Part shown: in pieces, positions 1 to 8,901 of the stretch
Numbering within the stretch: the stretch's first letter is position 1
Layout of the letters: each line of letters starts with the position of its first letter
NCBI GenBank assembly: GCA_013204605.1
Contig: JABMNI010000071.1
Span: forward strand, 36,876-100,875
Source: Ignavibacteria bacterium
GTDB lineage: Bacteria; Bacteroidota; Ignavibacteria; Kapaibacteriales; Kapaibacteriaceae
Direction: 5' to 3'
Length of the DNA: 64,000 nucleotides
The notes under the pieces: generated by a model
Database searches by the model: none
Told to the model about the DNA's origin: nothing
Seen by the model: only the letters and a program-made list of their open reading frames with translations
Position numbers and translations under genes: made by a program

Positions 1-284
1 ACAACGTCTGGGATGATACGTTCAGTATATCCAATAGAAGTCACACGCAGAATTACAACACCAAGCGGGACCCCTTTGATATTGAATTTACCGGCTGAGT
101 TTGTAATGGCTCCAATAGTAGTATTTTGAATTCTAATCGTGACGCCTGGAATTCGCGCCTTGTTAGCCTTATCTACTACCAATCCACTTAGCGTACCAAC
201 TTCTGCCGAATCTGCATAGTATGCCGTCGCGGTTGAACAATCTAGCAGAAGAAATATAAAAAATGTAACGATTGCGATTTTCAT
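1..284 (-). CDS. Partial outer-membrane receptor-like protein (carboxypeptidase-regulatory-like N-terminal domain)
   Basis: Open reading frame that starts with ATG at 284 on the minus strand and runs off the left edge, so only about the first 94 residues are seen. It begins with a signal peptide (MKIAIVTFFIFLLL, ending near a Cys/Ala-rich stretch). A typical carboxypeptidase D regulatory-like fold follows: GTLSGLVVDKANKARIPGV, then an N-T-x-x-G-A-I-T-N turn, then G-K-F-x-I-K-G-V-P and LRVTSIGY. In Bacteroidota this module is usually the N-terminus of a TonB-dependent receptor (SusC-like) or another surface protein; which one cannot be decided here. It is divergent from purN, with about 100 bp between the starts. 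Confidence 0.75.
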   Translation of the reverse strand, partial: MKIAIVTFFIFLLLDCSTATAYYADSAEVGTLSGLVVDKANKARIPGVTIRIQNTTIGAITNSAGKFNIKGVPLGVVILRVTSIGYTERIIPDV

Positions 285-388
285 GTCTTGTGTTGTTAGT
301 ATTTTGAAAGTGGCGGAACGCGAGATAGTTGTTAATAACAATCCCTTGAATATACCCCGTTGGCGTTTTAGATTGAGCATATAGAACA

Positions 389-991
389 ATGCAAAAAATC
401 CAAATCGCAATTTTAGGATCAGGCAGCGGCACAAATGCTCAATCGATAATTGAATATTCGTATGATGAGGCCTGTGGTTACAGTGTTGGACTGATAGTAG
501 CGTCGAAACCTGGCATCGGAATCATTTCTGTGGCAAATGTACATTCAATTCCGGTGTATGTTTTGGACGGAATCCCTGAAAACAGGGTATTGGAAATTAC
601 TAGACAACTTCAACTTCATTCGGTTAAAGTGATTGTTCTGGCTGGTTATCTACTCCTTTTGGAAAAAGAAACCATCGGGGCAGTGAAAGGTAATGTTTTA
701 AACGTACACCCAGCTTTACTTCCAAAATACGGAGGAGTGGGCATGTACGGTAACAGGGTTCACGAGGCAGTACTTGCCAACGGGGATCAAGTTACAGGTG
801 TCACAGTACATTTAGTCGATGAAGAATACGATAAGGGTCCAATTGTTGAACAAGACTCCGTAATTATACCTGAAGGCATCACTGTAGAAGGTTTACGAGA
901 ACTAGTTTTGAAAATTGAGCACAAAGTTTATCCGCGTTCTATAGACAAATTTGTTAAGACAAGGTTCAGTTTTGGGTCTATTGTTAGATGA
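389..991 (+). CDS. purN: Phosphoribosylglycinamide formyltransferase
   Basis: Transfers a formyl group from 10-formyl-tetrahydrofolate to glycinamide ribonucleotide, the third step of purine synthesis, in the cytosol. The 200-residue length fits the family. The N-terminal GSGSGTN loop (residues 10-16) matches the phosphate-binding loop. The catalytic triad is visible as Asn105 and His107 in NVHPALLPKYGG and Asp144 in HLVDEEYDKGPI. The GGVGMYGNRVHEAV stretch is the variant common in Bacteroidota PurN. The start at 389 has no clear Shine-Dalgarno sequence, which is common in this phylum. It stands alone; purM lies 11 kb downstream on the same strand. Confidence 0.95.
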   Translation: MQKIQIAILGSGSGTNAQSIIEYSYDEACGYSVGLIVASKPGIGIISVANVHSIPVYVLDGIPENRVLEITRQLQLHSVKVIVLAGYLLLLEKETIGAVKGNVLNVHPALLPKYGGVGMYGNRVHEAVLANGDQVTGVTVHLVDEEYDKGPIVEQDSVIIPEGITVEGLRELVLKIEHKVYPRSIDKFVKTRFSFGSIVR

Positions 992-1157
992 AATTCATTC
1001 GAATTGATTCAAGAAATTTGAGTATTTTGATGAGAAGCAGAGCGTAACGTATTGGGGCAGCTTCAGTCAGACAAGCTACTTGAAAGGTACAGCAAATCGA
1101 AAATGTTGAAAATTATTCTTGCCTATGACAAATGATTTGGCCATTTTAGGGGCTTAC

Positions 1158-1190
1158 AACCCTTCCTACGTGAAGGCAAGGGTGGGTTTT
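1158..1190 (+). repeat. Weak inverted repeat between purN and the large T9SS protein gene
   Basis: CCTTC (1161-1165) and GAAGG (1172-1176) form a 5-bp stem with a 6-base loop. A second partial pairing exists between ACCCTT and AAGGGT, followed by GGGTTTT. It could be a weak terminator for purN or part of a 5' leader. One copy of the AGGGGCTT word lies just upstream at 1148-1155. The rest of the 256-bp gap shows nothing else recognisable. Confidence 0.3.
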
Positions 1191-1247
1191 GCATGGAGTT
1201 TACATAGATAATTACATATACTTATTCACTGTTAAATTGAGGTTTTC

Positions 1248-4200
1248 ATGAGCAGAAGACTCTTACTTCTCGCTGTATTGACTGGTCTATTGGGCGTTTC
1301 GATCGCCTGGGCTGGCGATGGCAATGATGGAGAGGATGTATTGCGAAAGAGTGGTCCTAGGACGCCTGTGGCTTCTTATCCATTGCCTTTTACAATTACT
1401 TCCGCGAACTCCCGGACTTCTCCGGCGATTTCAACAGGGTACTATTTTGTGGATTCGGATGACGAGGCGCCAGATTTTTGGCGTCCCGATCCTTCACAAT
1501 TTATTGATACCCTTACCGAGCCAGGAACATGGCGTCGAATTGTTTCAGGAGCGAAGCAATTGCCTTCGAACTACTGGACCGATCCAACGTTAAACACGTA
1601 TGGTGGTCATGCATATTTCCGTAATCCGGGTGCAGCCACTGACAGTACGGATAATGCATTTGCGGGGCCAATTTCAATTGGTTTCCCATTCTTTTTCAAT
1701 GGGGTTCGCTACGATAGTTTTTACGTCTCTACAAACGGTATTATAGCGTTAACGAATCGCAGATACTTTTACGAGTACGATAATAACGGATTCCCAACTG
1801 TACGGTCGCTTACCGAGCTTTCGCCAGGATTGTTTTCAATGTATGATCCAATGTCGGATGATACGAGAACCAGAACTGGAACAGGAAGTACTGATTTAAC
1901 GACAGATGACTGGGGATATCAGAAGGATGCTTGTGGTGTTTCACCAACAAATGCAACTTCCGGAATTAGAACAACGGTTAACACTCAGTTGGACGAGGTG
2001 AGCCTTTTCAGTGGTGGTGCTTGGTCTCAGGGAACACGCCCTGCATTGATTGCTCCATGTTGGGATGACCTTCAAGTTTCTGTATTCAATAACAATGAAA
2101 GCGCTGTCGACAACTTTGGTCGTGTTTACTATAAGCGAGCACCATCAAATGACAAGCTAATTGTGTATTACGTGAACCTTACTCCTCGCGGTGCGAAAAC
2201 TGCAGTTGTGGGTGGAGTTACACACAACGTTACGTTTGCCGCCGATAACCGTCCGGGTGTTGGTGAGCACTACAGCTTTAGCTGCCAGGTAACTCTGAAT
2301 CGTAACGATAGTTCAGTAGTTGTTCAGTACGAGAGATTCTTTGGTATCGCACCACGTAATGCTCTTCAGCCGCACGCTGCTACCGTATGGATGCGTTGTA
2401 ACTCAACTGTTGGAGTTACCGGTCCTTCAAGAAGGCTAAACTGGAGCGGTTATCCTGCTACTATGCCTACAGTAACATTACTGGATTATAATGCTCCAAA
2501 GTATACTCAATCAACCGAGTATTTGTTTGATCATTTGCGTCCAGGTTGTAATGTTTGCGGTATACGCGCTACTTCGAACCGTAACGATGATAACACAACG
2601 CCTAAGGACTTCTTAGCGATTAAATTCAAGCAGTACAAGAATGTCCTGCGCGTTATTAGCGTGTTCTACCGTGTTCGTGCACTAAACGCTAATGCAAACT
2701 TGGCATTTTCCGTTACAATCCCTACACAAACTGCAAATAACTACGAGATGCTTGCAGGTGATGTTCGATTGGGAGCAATTCAGCCGGTAGCGATTGTACA
2801 AAACTTGACAAATGATATTCAAGGCCCGCAGGGCGTGAACTTTACTCGTCAAGGCATTAACTTTAAAGTTCGTTTTAGAATTATAAACGAGGCGACTGGC
2901 AAGATTGTTTACAATACATCAAAGGCTGTCACAGATGCTACGATTCGTGACTCCCTGTTAACCGGTGTGGTACTTTGTGACTATAACGGAAATTACCGGG
3001 CATACACAGCACCGCATTTTGTTAAGCCTTACGAGTTTGTAAGGGTAACGTTCCCTGCATTTGAGCCGAATGAATTTATCGAGGACAACATTGGTAGGAT
3101 GATTTCTTCAGTGATTGCTGAACCAAAGGACTCTGCCAACTTTGCAATCGGTGACCAATGGCCGTTTGATGATACAACTGGATTGCGCGTGTTTGTAATG
3201 CGTCGCCTTACTGATTTCAACGATGATGTTCGTGAATTCCACTTGGTAGGCGGAGCAGCAATGCCTTCCGTACTTAAGTGGGTAAACATCGAAGCTGACG
3301 TTGTTGACGGTGATGAAGTAACAAACAACCCTCCTCCTCCACGTGGAACTTTCAAAGCAGCAAACTCAAACATCTTTAGTTTGAAGTCGCCGGTTATTCG
3401 TTTGAACCGTGTTAACTCAAGTAATCAAGATATTCCTCCTGCTGGACAGTATGGTGGAGATGAAATTCGTTCATTCCCGATTAACTTGGTGAATAAGCAA
3501 CGCGCCGTTCTTTCCGTATCATATCAGCGTACTGGTAAGCTTACAACTTTTGCCCGTGGATTCTCAGACAACCGATTGATCGGTCCTGAGCATCAGGTAA
3601 ATATGAGAAGCGTAAACGGATTTACTCCCGGTTACAGGAACCCAGACAGATTGTTTATTGAGTTCGCTACACCATCGAATGATGGTATTAATGGAATCAC
3701 TAACATTGCTACTTGGGTGTTTGACCCGCAAAAAGTTGGCGGCTCGTATTTGCAACCATTCCAGGTTTGGGGTGGTGGTGGATATGCCCGTGGATTTGAT
3801 ATCGTGTCGTACAACAACCAGTTGACGAATTCTTACATCCCGCCTGCTGGTGGTATGCGTGAAGATTTGTATGATGATGGTAAGGACATGGAGTACTACA
3901 AGGTCACTGTTCCAATTCCAGATACTGTGTTCAACTGGGCAAATGAAGGTGCACGTAACTTCCGTTTCAGAATCCGTGCCCGTTGTTTGAACAACTCAAC
4001 TCCTCCACAGCCATCTGATGATGAGGATAACTTCTTCGTGGACAACGTTAAGATTTTGTTCCCGAATGAGGTAACTGATGTTGAGTTCTCAAATATTCAA
4101 TTGATTTGGCCATACACAATGGCTCCGGCTTCGCAGGCAACAAGAATTCCTGTTAGGGTAAAACTTGGCAATAACACAAACATTGCTGCCCCTGCATTCT

Positions 4201-5981
4201 CCGTGAGGATTCAGATTAAGCCAGAGGGAAATGAGGATCAACAAATCTATTGCCGTACAATTACGGTACCTACTCTTGCTGGAAATCGTGAAGTTCTTCT
4301 TCCTTTCCCAGACGCTAACTTCCGGGTTACAACACCGGGACGTTACAAGGTTACAGGTAAGATCTTCTTCCCAGGAAATGACTTGGATACTTTGAATGAC
4401 ACAACATTCACAATGTTCACGATGACTTTCGGTCCTTCGTTCGCTTATGAAGTGAATCCTTTAAACCCTACGAATGACGTTCCAAAACTTCAATTCTCAG
4501 GGGTAACAGGTAAGGGTCTTAGCCACAAAGGTTATTCAAGCGGGTCAGTAACTTCGGGATGGCAGTCTCCTTTAGTTGGACCTGGAGCTCAGTACACAGC
4601 GGGTGCACAGTGGGGAACTTTCCCGGGTGGCTTGACTGCTGACGAGATGTTTGGTGCCGACGCAGGTAACTCATCTGGTCAAATGGCTATGAGATTTACT
4701 CTCTTCTCGCAAGATACTGTTCGTGGATACCAGGCTTTCTGGGCTGAATTGAACCAGGATGTTCTTAACATTTCGTTTGCACTTTACCTTGATCAAGGTG
4801 GGGTACCTGGAGCTCAGAAAATTGCCAACTCACAAATCTTCCGCCGTCGTGGTGAAGATGAGACTGACAATACTCCAGATCCAGTGTTTGGCAAGTATGT
4901 AACGTACTTGTTAGCCGATCAGGTTGTATTGGCACCAGGTGAATACTGGGCTTCAGTTGGACAAAGAGGTACTGAGGGTTACGAACTTGGTGCATCTGAG
5001 TCACGCATGGGTATGGTAACTACATTGTACTCTGATATTCCAACGTTTGGTGTTGGTAACAGAACACTAATGGTTGATAAGAACTTCCGAGTTCTGTCAC
5101 GTAACAATGCGTTGCTTAACGACAACAAATTTGCGTATGAGTTGACGCTAGGTAGCGGTGACTGGGTGCCATTCATGCCTACGATTGGTAATCCTGGATA
5201 CGCTCACCTTAACGCTATGGGTACAAGTCTTGGATACGCCACGTTTACACGTGGATCATGGATTCCATTGCTACGTCCATTCTTTGGCGATCGTTCATTT
5301 GCAAATCCGCCGATCTTCGTACCATGTATCGTTCCGGTTGAGCTGACCTACTTTGATGGTCGTGCTAGAACTTCAGGTGTTGACTTATTCTGGGAAACAG
5401 CTTCCGAGAAAGACAACTACGGATTCTATGTAGAACGCCGTTCTATCAAAGAGACTACTGACCTTACAACAGGTAAAACTGGTCTGTCTTGTCAGGACTT
5501 GGCTTATTCACCGAATGCTCCATGGTCTATACTAGGCTTCGTTCCGGGAACAGGAAACTCTTCTCAGGCCGTTAACTATAAGTATTACGACAAGGATGTT
5601 AACTCTGGTATGAATTATGAGTATCGCTTGCGTCAGAAAGACCGCGACGGTCGTGAGTCTTTCTCGAATGTAATTAACGTTGTATTCGGTGACGATAACT
5701 CAGTATCTCTGCACAATAACTATCCAAACCCTGTAAATGAAAAAACAACCTTTATGTTCCGCGTGCCTTACCGCACGAACGTGAAGCTAGAAGTGTTTGA
5801 CATGATGGGTAACATGGTTAATACTTTGTACAATCAAGACGTTGCGGGCTCAAATGGTGACTACGCAATCGAGTGGAACCTTAGAAACTCTGCAGGTGTG
5901 GAAGTTTCTTCAGGAACGTACTTGTACAAACTAACAGCCGGTGAAGTTGTTCTTTCTAAGAACTTGACAATCGTTCGATAA
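1248..5981 (+). CDS. Very large secreted T9SS cargo protein of unknown function
   Basis: A 1577-residue protein with an N-terminal signal peptide (MSRRLLLLAVLTGLLG...AWAG) and a C-terminal T9SS type A sorting domain. That domain begins near NNYPNPVNEKTTF (about residue 1490) and ends with SGTYLYKLTAGE and SKNLTIVR, the standard Por-secretion signature. Around residues 140-170 a segment reading GFPFFFNGVRYDSFYVSTNG resembles the opening of beta-rich adhesion or nidogen-like modules; the middle has no domain I recognise. It is likely exported across the outer membrane and released or anchored at the surface. Codon use looks more biased than in its neighbours, suggesting high expression (impression only). 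It is the longest stretch in the window without a copy of the GGGGCTT word. The gene ends in a strong terminator at 6004-6044. Confidence 0.88.
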   Translation: MSRRLLLLAVLTGLLGVSIAWAGDGNDGEDVLRKSGPRTPVASYPLPFTITSANSRTSPAISTGYYFVDSDDEAPDFWRPDPSQFIDTLTEPGTWRRIVSGAKQLPSNYWTDPTLNTYGGHAYFRNPGAATDSTDNAFAGPISIGFPFFFNGVRYDSFYVSTNGIIALTNRRYFYEYDNNGFPTVRSLTELSPGLFSMYDPMSDDTRTRTGTGSTDLTTDDWGYQKDACGVSPTNATSGIRTTVNTQLDEVSLFSGGAWSQGTRPALIAPCWDDLQVSVFNNNESAVDNFGRVYYKRAPSNDKLIVYYVNLTPRGAKTAVVGGVTHNVTFAADNRPGVGEHYSFSCQVTLNRNDSSVVVQYERFFGIAPRNALQPHAATVWMRCNSTVGVTGPSRRLNWSGYPATMPTVTLLDYNAPKYTQSTEYLFDHLRPGCNVCGIRATSNRNDDNTTPKDFLAIKFKQYKNVLRVISVFYRVRALNANANLAFSVTIPTQTANNYEMLAGDVRLGAIQPVAIVQNLTNDIQGPQGVNFTRQGINFKVRFRIINEATGKIVYNTSKAVTDATIRDSLLTGVVLCDYNGNYRAYTAPHFVKPYEFVRVTFPAFEPNEFIEDNIGRMISSVIAEPKDSANFAIGDQWPFDDTTGLRVFVMRRLTDFNDDVREFHLVGGAAMPSVLKWVNIEADVVDGDEVTNNPPPPRGTFKAANSNIFSLKSPVIRLNRVNSSNQDIPPAGQYGGDEIRSFPINLVNKQRAVLSVSYQRTGKLTTFARGFSDNRLIGPEHQVNMRSVNGFTPGYRNPDRLFIEFATPSNDGINGITNIATWVFDPQKVGGSYLQPFQVWGGGGYARGFDIVSYNNQLTNSYIPPAGGMREDLYDDGKDMEYYKVTVPIPDTVFNWANEGARNFRFRIRARCLNNSTPPQPSDDEDNFFVDNVKILFPNEVTDVEFSNIQLIWPYTMAPASQATRIPVRVKLGNNTNIAAPAFSVRIQIKPEGNEDQQIYCRTITVPTLAGNREVLLPFPDANFRVTTPGRYKVTGKIFFPGNDLDTLNDTTFTMFTMTFGPSFAYEVNPLNPTNDVPKLQFSGVTGKGLSHKGYSSGSVTSGWQSPLVGPGAQYTAGAQWGTFPGGLTADEMFGADAGNSSGQMAMRFTLFSQDTVRGYQAFWAELNQDVLNISFALYLDQGGVPGAQKIANSQIFRRRGEDETDNTPDPVFGKYVTYLLADQVVLAPGEYWASVGQRGTEGYELGASESRMGMVTTLYSDIPTFGVGNRTLMVDKNFRVLSRNNALLNDNKFAYELTLGSGDWVPFMPTIGNPGYAHLNAMGTSLGYATFTRGSWIPLLRPFFGDRSFANPPIFVPCIVPVELTYFDGRARTSGVDLFWETASEKDNYGFYVERRSIKETTDLTTGKTGLSCQDLAYSPNAPWSILGFVPGTGNSSQAVNYKYYDKDVNSGMNYEYRLRQKDRDGRESFSNVINVVFGDDNSVSLHNNYPNPVNEKTTFMFRVPYRTNVKLEVFDMMGNMVNTLYNQDVAGSNGDYAIEWNLRNSAGVEVSSGTYLYKLTAGEVVLSKNLTIVR

Positions 5982-6003
5982 ATCGAACACGACTGAATAA
6001 TTT

Positions 6004-6044
6004 CAAGCCCCCATTGGCAATGCTGATGGGGGCTTGTCGTTTTT
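6004..6044 (+). terminator. Rho-independent terminator built from an inverted pair of the GGGGGCTTG word
   Basis: CAAGCCCCCAT (6004-6014) pairs perfectly over 11 bp with ATGGGGGCTTG (6026-6036) across an 11-base loop, followed by TCG and five T's at 6040-6044. It terminates the large T9SS protein gene, 15 bp before kdsD starts. Each arm is a copy of the word that recurs through the window (see the dispersed repeat entry). Inverted pairs of uptake words acting as terminators are known in Neisseria and Pasteurellaceae. Confidence 0.9.
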
Positions 6045-6058
6045 AAAAATACTTTAGT

Positions 6059-7033
6059 ATGATTGCATCTGTGAAAAACGTACTTACTACCGCGCTTGAA
6101 GCGATTGCCAAACAAAAAGATTCCCTCGATCTCTTAAAGCAGAGTTTAACTCTCGATCTTGAAGGGGCTGTTTCAATCTTGAAAACTGCCAACAAGGTGA
6201 TTACGACTGGTATTGGTAAATCTGGTTTTGTGGCTCGAAAAATGGCAGCCACGCTTACCAGTATGAAAATCCCATCCGTCTACGTTCATCCCGTTGACGC
6301 CCTTCATGGAGACTCTGGAATTCTGGAGTTAAATGATGTAGTTGTGAGTTTTTCCAAAAGTGGAGAAACCTATGAAGTGCTCCGGTTCTGCGAACTGGCA
6401 ATCGAAATGAGCTTGCAAGTTTTGAGCGTTACTTCTCGCTCAAATAGTTCACTAGCCACACTCTCTACAGCGCATATCTTAGCCCCTTACATAAAGGAGT
6501 ATGATTCCGCCAATATTCTGCCTACTACGTCCAGTACGTCCGCCTTGGTAGTCGCCGATATACTTGCTGTAGTAGCAGCTGAGGTGCGAGTAGATATCGA
6601 GGCCGCTTTGCGGGAGTCTCATCCTCAGGGAATGATCGGACAGCTGATTATGCAGTCCGTGGAGGACGTAATGCATACGGCCGACCAGATTCCTCGAGTT
6701 CAACCGAACGATCGACTTATCGACTGCATAGGTGTAATGACTGCAAAGTCGCTCGGCTTGGTGTGTGTGTGCGATGCGGCAGGGGGCTTGGTGGGCGTGT
6801 TAACCGATGGGGACCTGCGCCGACTCATAGAAACGGGAATCGATATTCAGAATTCAATTGTGAGTTCGGTTTGCAACACTAGCCCTGTAACCGTTCAGCC
6901 CTCCGATACCCTCCATACCGCTCTAACTCTTATGGAGAATAGAGAGAAGCAGATATCAGTTATTCCCGTTGTTAGGGATGGGAAGTGTGTTGGGGTGATT
7001 AGAGTTCATGATATTATTCGTGCAAATATCTGA
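6059..7033 (+). CDS. kdsD: Arabinose-5-phosphate isomerase (KpsF/GutQ family)
   Basis: Converts ribulose-5-phosphate to arabinose-5-phosphate, the first step of Kdo synthesis for lipopolysaccharide, in the cytosol. The 324-residue length is typical. The N-terminal half is a SIS sugar-isomerase domain (ITTGIGKSGFVARKMAATL around residue 45; the HGDSGIL and FSKSGETYEV phosphosugar loops around 80-105). The C-terminal half is a tandem CBS pair (VEDVMHT... and DGDLRRLI, then a second motif to the end). It starts 15 bp after the terminator of the preceding gene, so it should have its own promoter overlapping that hairpin, or rely on read-through. Confidence 0.95.
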   Translation: MIASVKNVLTTALEAIAKQKDSLDLLKQSLTLDLEGAVSILKTANKVITTGIGKSGFVARKMAATLTSMKIPSVYVHPVDALHGDSGILELNDVVVSFSKSGETYEVLRFCELAIEMSLQVLSVTSRSNSSLATLSTAHILAPYIKEYDSANILPTTSSTSALVVADILAVVAAEVRVDIEAALRESHPQGMIGQLIMQSVEDVMHTADQIPRVQPNDRLIDCIGVMTAKSLGLVCVCDAAGGLVGVLTDGDLRRLIETGIDIQNSIVSSVCNTSPVTVQPSDTLHTALTLMENREKQISVIPVVRDGKCVGVIRVHDIIRANI

Positions 7034-7069
7034 GCTCACCGGATGCTTTACACATCCTCTTTTTCGTGA

Positions 7070-8224
7070 CTATCGAGGATCTCTGTTCGGCACCACCGGA
7101 ACGCTTTGCTTTGGAGCGGGCGTGATTATAGGGATGGAATTTCGACGTGTACTTCGATTTACCGGCGGCGCTTTAGCCCTTTGCTGCGCCCTTCTATAGG
7201 TCTGTTGTTGAACTCTTTTTGGCTCAGCAACTTTTTTTATGACTACAGGCTTTGATTGTGGTGCTGCCGATGTGCGAGGTGCTGTGGTTGTGCGAGGTGC
7301 TGCCGACGTGCGAGGTGCTGCCGTTGGATTAGGCGCTCTACTAGTACTAGTTGATGTAGTAGCAGGCGCAGCTACCGAAGTGGGCATTGTAGGCGATTTG
7401 AATGCATGAGCCGATGTTATGGCCTCCTTCTGCGTTATCTGTATCAGTCTTACCGCTTCTCCCGGTCTGCCGAACATAGGCAATGCACTTCCGTTCCGGG
7501 AAAATTCTACTCCGCCGGCATTGGATAATGAAATCTGAAAATTGTCTTTAGCGCTCCATCTTGGCTTGTCGCCCGGCATAAACACAGATTGGTTGGTCGT
7601 TTTTCCGTCCATGGTGATAGTCAACCACACGGTATCAATTACCCGTGCCGTTAGTATTATGCTGTCTGCTTCTATAGAATTCCCCGAAATTGCATCAGAT
7701 ACATTCAACTCAGGAATAGAATTTGGGTCGGTAGTATTTGTAGACAAAGTTTCATCTCCGCTCAATAGCTTCCACAAACCAACTCCAGCAACTAGCAATA
7801 CGGCTATCCCAATAACAATCAACAACCGCCTGCTAATAAAGCTATTAGCTCCCCCAGCTATCGTCTTAAGCCCATCAACAGACGCATTGACCGCTGTTGT
7901 CGTCAATTTTGTTACTTCTTTAAGGGGGCTAATGTGGCTACTCGCAGGACTGGCTGCGTTTGTAGCACGCAGTCTGTCAGAACTCTCGTTGTGGGAATCA
8001 AAAACGTCATCCATCAAGGCGTTGATTTCAACCGAGGAAATTCCTAACGAAAGAGCCACGGTACGTATGAACGACTTCACGTACACGGCAGGTAGAACAT
8101 CGTATCGCCCATTTTCTATGGCTTCAATGTACGGTTCGCGTATTTTGGTGGCTATAGCCAACTCCCGCAAAGTTCTGCCCTGATCCTCTCGTGCGGATTT
8201 TATTCGTTCGGCTATTGGGTCCAT
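7070..8224 (-). CDS. RodZ-like helix-turn-helix membrane protein (HTH_25 / DUF4115)
   Basis: Likely a cell-shape/cytoskeleton-linked membrane protein of the RodZ family. The N-terminus has a Cro-like helix-turn-helix (RTLRELAIATKIREPYIEAI). One membrane helix follows (LLIVIGIAVLLVAGVGLW, about residue 145), then a periplasmic DUF4115 domain (WLTITMDGKTTNQSVFMPGD). The tail is low-complexity, rich in Ala, Pro, Thr and Arg, and is coded partly by an 18-bp tandem repeat. I chose the ATG at 8224 (MDPIAERIKSAREDQG), where family similarity begins; an in-frame ATG at 8257 would add 11 residues. It is divergent from the gene at 8398 and converges with kdsD. Confidence 0.85.
   Translation of the reverse strand: MDPIAERIKSAREDQGRTLRELAIATKIREPYIEAIENGRYDVLPAVYVKSFIRTVALSLGISSVEINALMDDVFDSHNESSDRLRATNAASPASSHISPLKEVTKLTTTAVNASVDGLKTIAGGANSFISRRLLIVIGIAVLLVAGVGLWKLLSGDETLSTNTTDPNSIPELNVSDAISGNSIEADSIILTARVIDTVWLTITMDGKTTNQSVFMPGDKPRWSAKDNFQISLSNAGGVEFSRNGSALPMFGRPGEAVRLIQITQKEAITSAHAFKSPTMPTSVAAPATTSTSTSRAPNPTAAPRTSAAPRTTTAPRTSAAPQSKPVVIKKVAEPKRVQQQTYRRAQQRAKAPPVNRSTRRNSIPIITPAPKQSVPVVPNRDPR
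7261..7323. repeat. 18-bp tandem repeat inside the rodZ-like gene
   Basis: About three and a half units of 18 bp, each starting GTGCTG and ending GTGCGAG (7261, 7279, 7297, then a half unit at 7315). On the minus strand it encodes repeated Ala-Pro-Arg-Thr-Ser-Ala units. The unit is a multiple of three, so copy-number change would only lengthen or shorten the disordered tail. Confidence 0.85.
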
Positions 8225-8397
8225 GGTGGGAGCGTTCTTAAGAATCGTGTTTTGCAAACTTCAGGTTTTTTACAACCATCAGCAACGGAATTTAACTGAA
8301 AATTGACGGAACGATATTAATTCACGCGATTTACGTTGCATTCACCTTCAATTGCCTCTTTTTCGGTGCTCTTGTTTTTAGACAAATTTCCGATAGT

Positions 8398-8901
8398 ATG
8401 AAGCTTCGGGAGTACGCTCTTGGCGAAGATCGAATTTTACTTTTCGACCCCCGTGCACTGGCCGTGGTTGCCTGCGTAATGGTCGTTGCCGTTATATCGT
8501 GCATGCTCTTTTTGCAAATTGACAAACCTGCAGTGTTCCACTACGCATTCCCTTTAGTTATTGCTTCGCAGGCCGTTCAAATGGGCTTGAGGGTTATGTT
8601 TCAACGAACTCGCATAAAGACAGATGCCGTGATGGTTAGATCGGTCCTTTCCGAGCGCGTCTACATAGCCCCCTACAAGAATTTAGTGGCTGTTGTGATT
8701 GGCGATCAAAATTTATGGTTGAGAGTTTCGCTGTTACTCCCCTCGGAGGAAATTACGTTTCGTATTTTTCGGTCTTCTAAGAAAAATCTCATTCATATTC
8801 TCGAAGCTTCATGTTCGGTGCCAGTGATGATTTCAAAGCAAAATCAACCAAATGAGGGCTCGCGTAAAACGGATAAAAAAATAGATGAAAAAAACGATTA
8901 G
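8398..8901 (+). CDS. Small membrane protein of unknown function
   Basis: A 167-residue protein with two predicted membrane helices near the N-terminus (ALAVVACVMVVAVISCMLF and FHYAFPLVIASQAVQMGL). A cytosolic domain of mixed strands follows and ends in a lysine-rich tail. The layout (two helices, then a short beta-rich domain with a TDAVMVRSVLSERVYIAPYKN segment) resembles bacterial PH-domain-like membrane proteins, but I cannot name the family. The gene overlaps the next one by 17 bases, which implies translational coupling with the AtuA-type gene. It is divergent from the rodZ-like gene. Confidence 0.75.
   Translation: MKLREYALGEDRILLFDPRALAVVACVMVVAVISCMLFLQIDKPAVFHYAFPLVIASQAVQMGLRVMFQRTRIKTDAVMVRSVLSERVYIAPYKNLVAVVIGDQNLWLRVSLLLPSEEITFRIFRSSKKNLIHILEASCSVPVMISKQNQPNEGSRKTDKKIDEKND

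Noticed and set aside
1223..1231. Single TTATTCACT near 1225 as a DnaA box
   Set aside because: An isolated one-mismatch site without companions; expected by chance.
7542..8183. 213-codon plus-strand frame opposite the rodZ-like gene
   Set aside because: It is fully antisense to a recognised protein, with no similarity and no gene-like start context.
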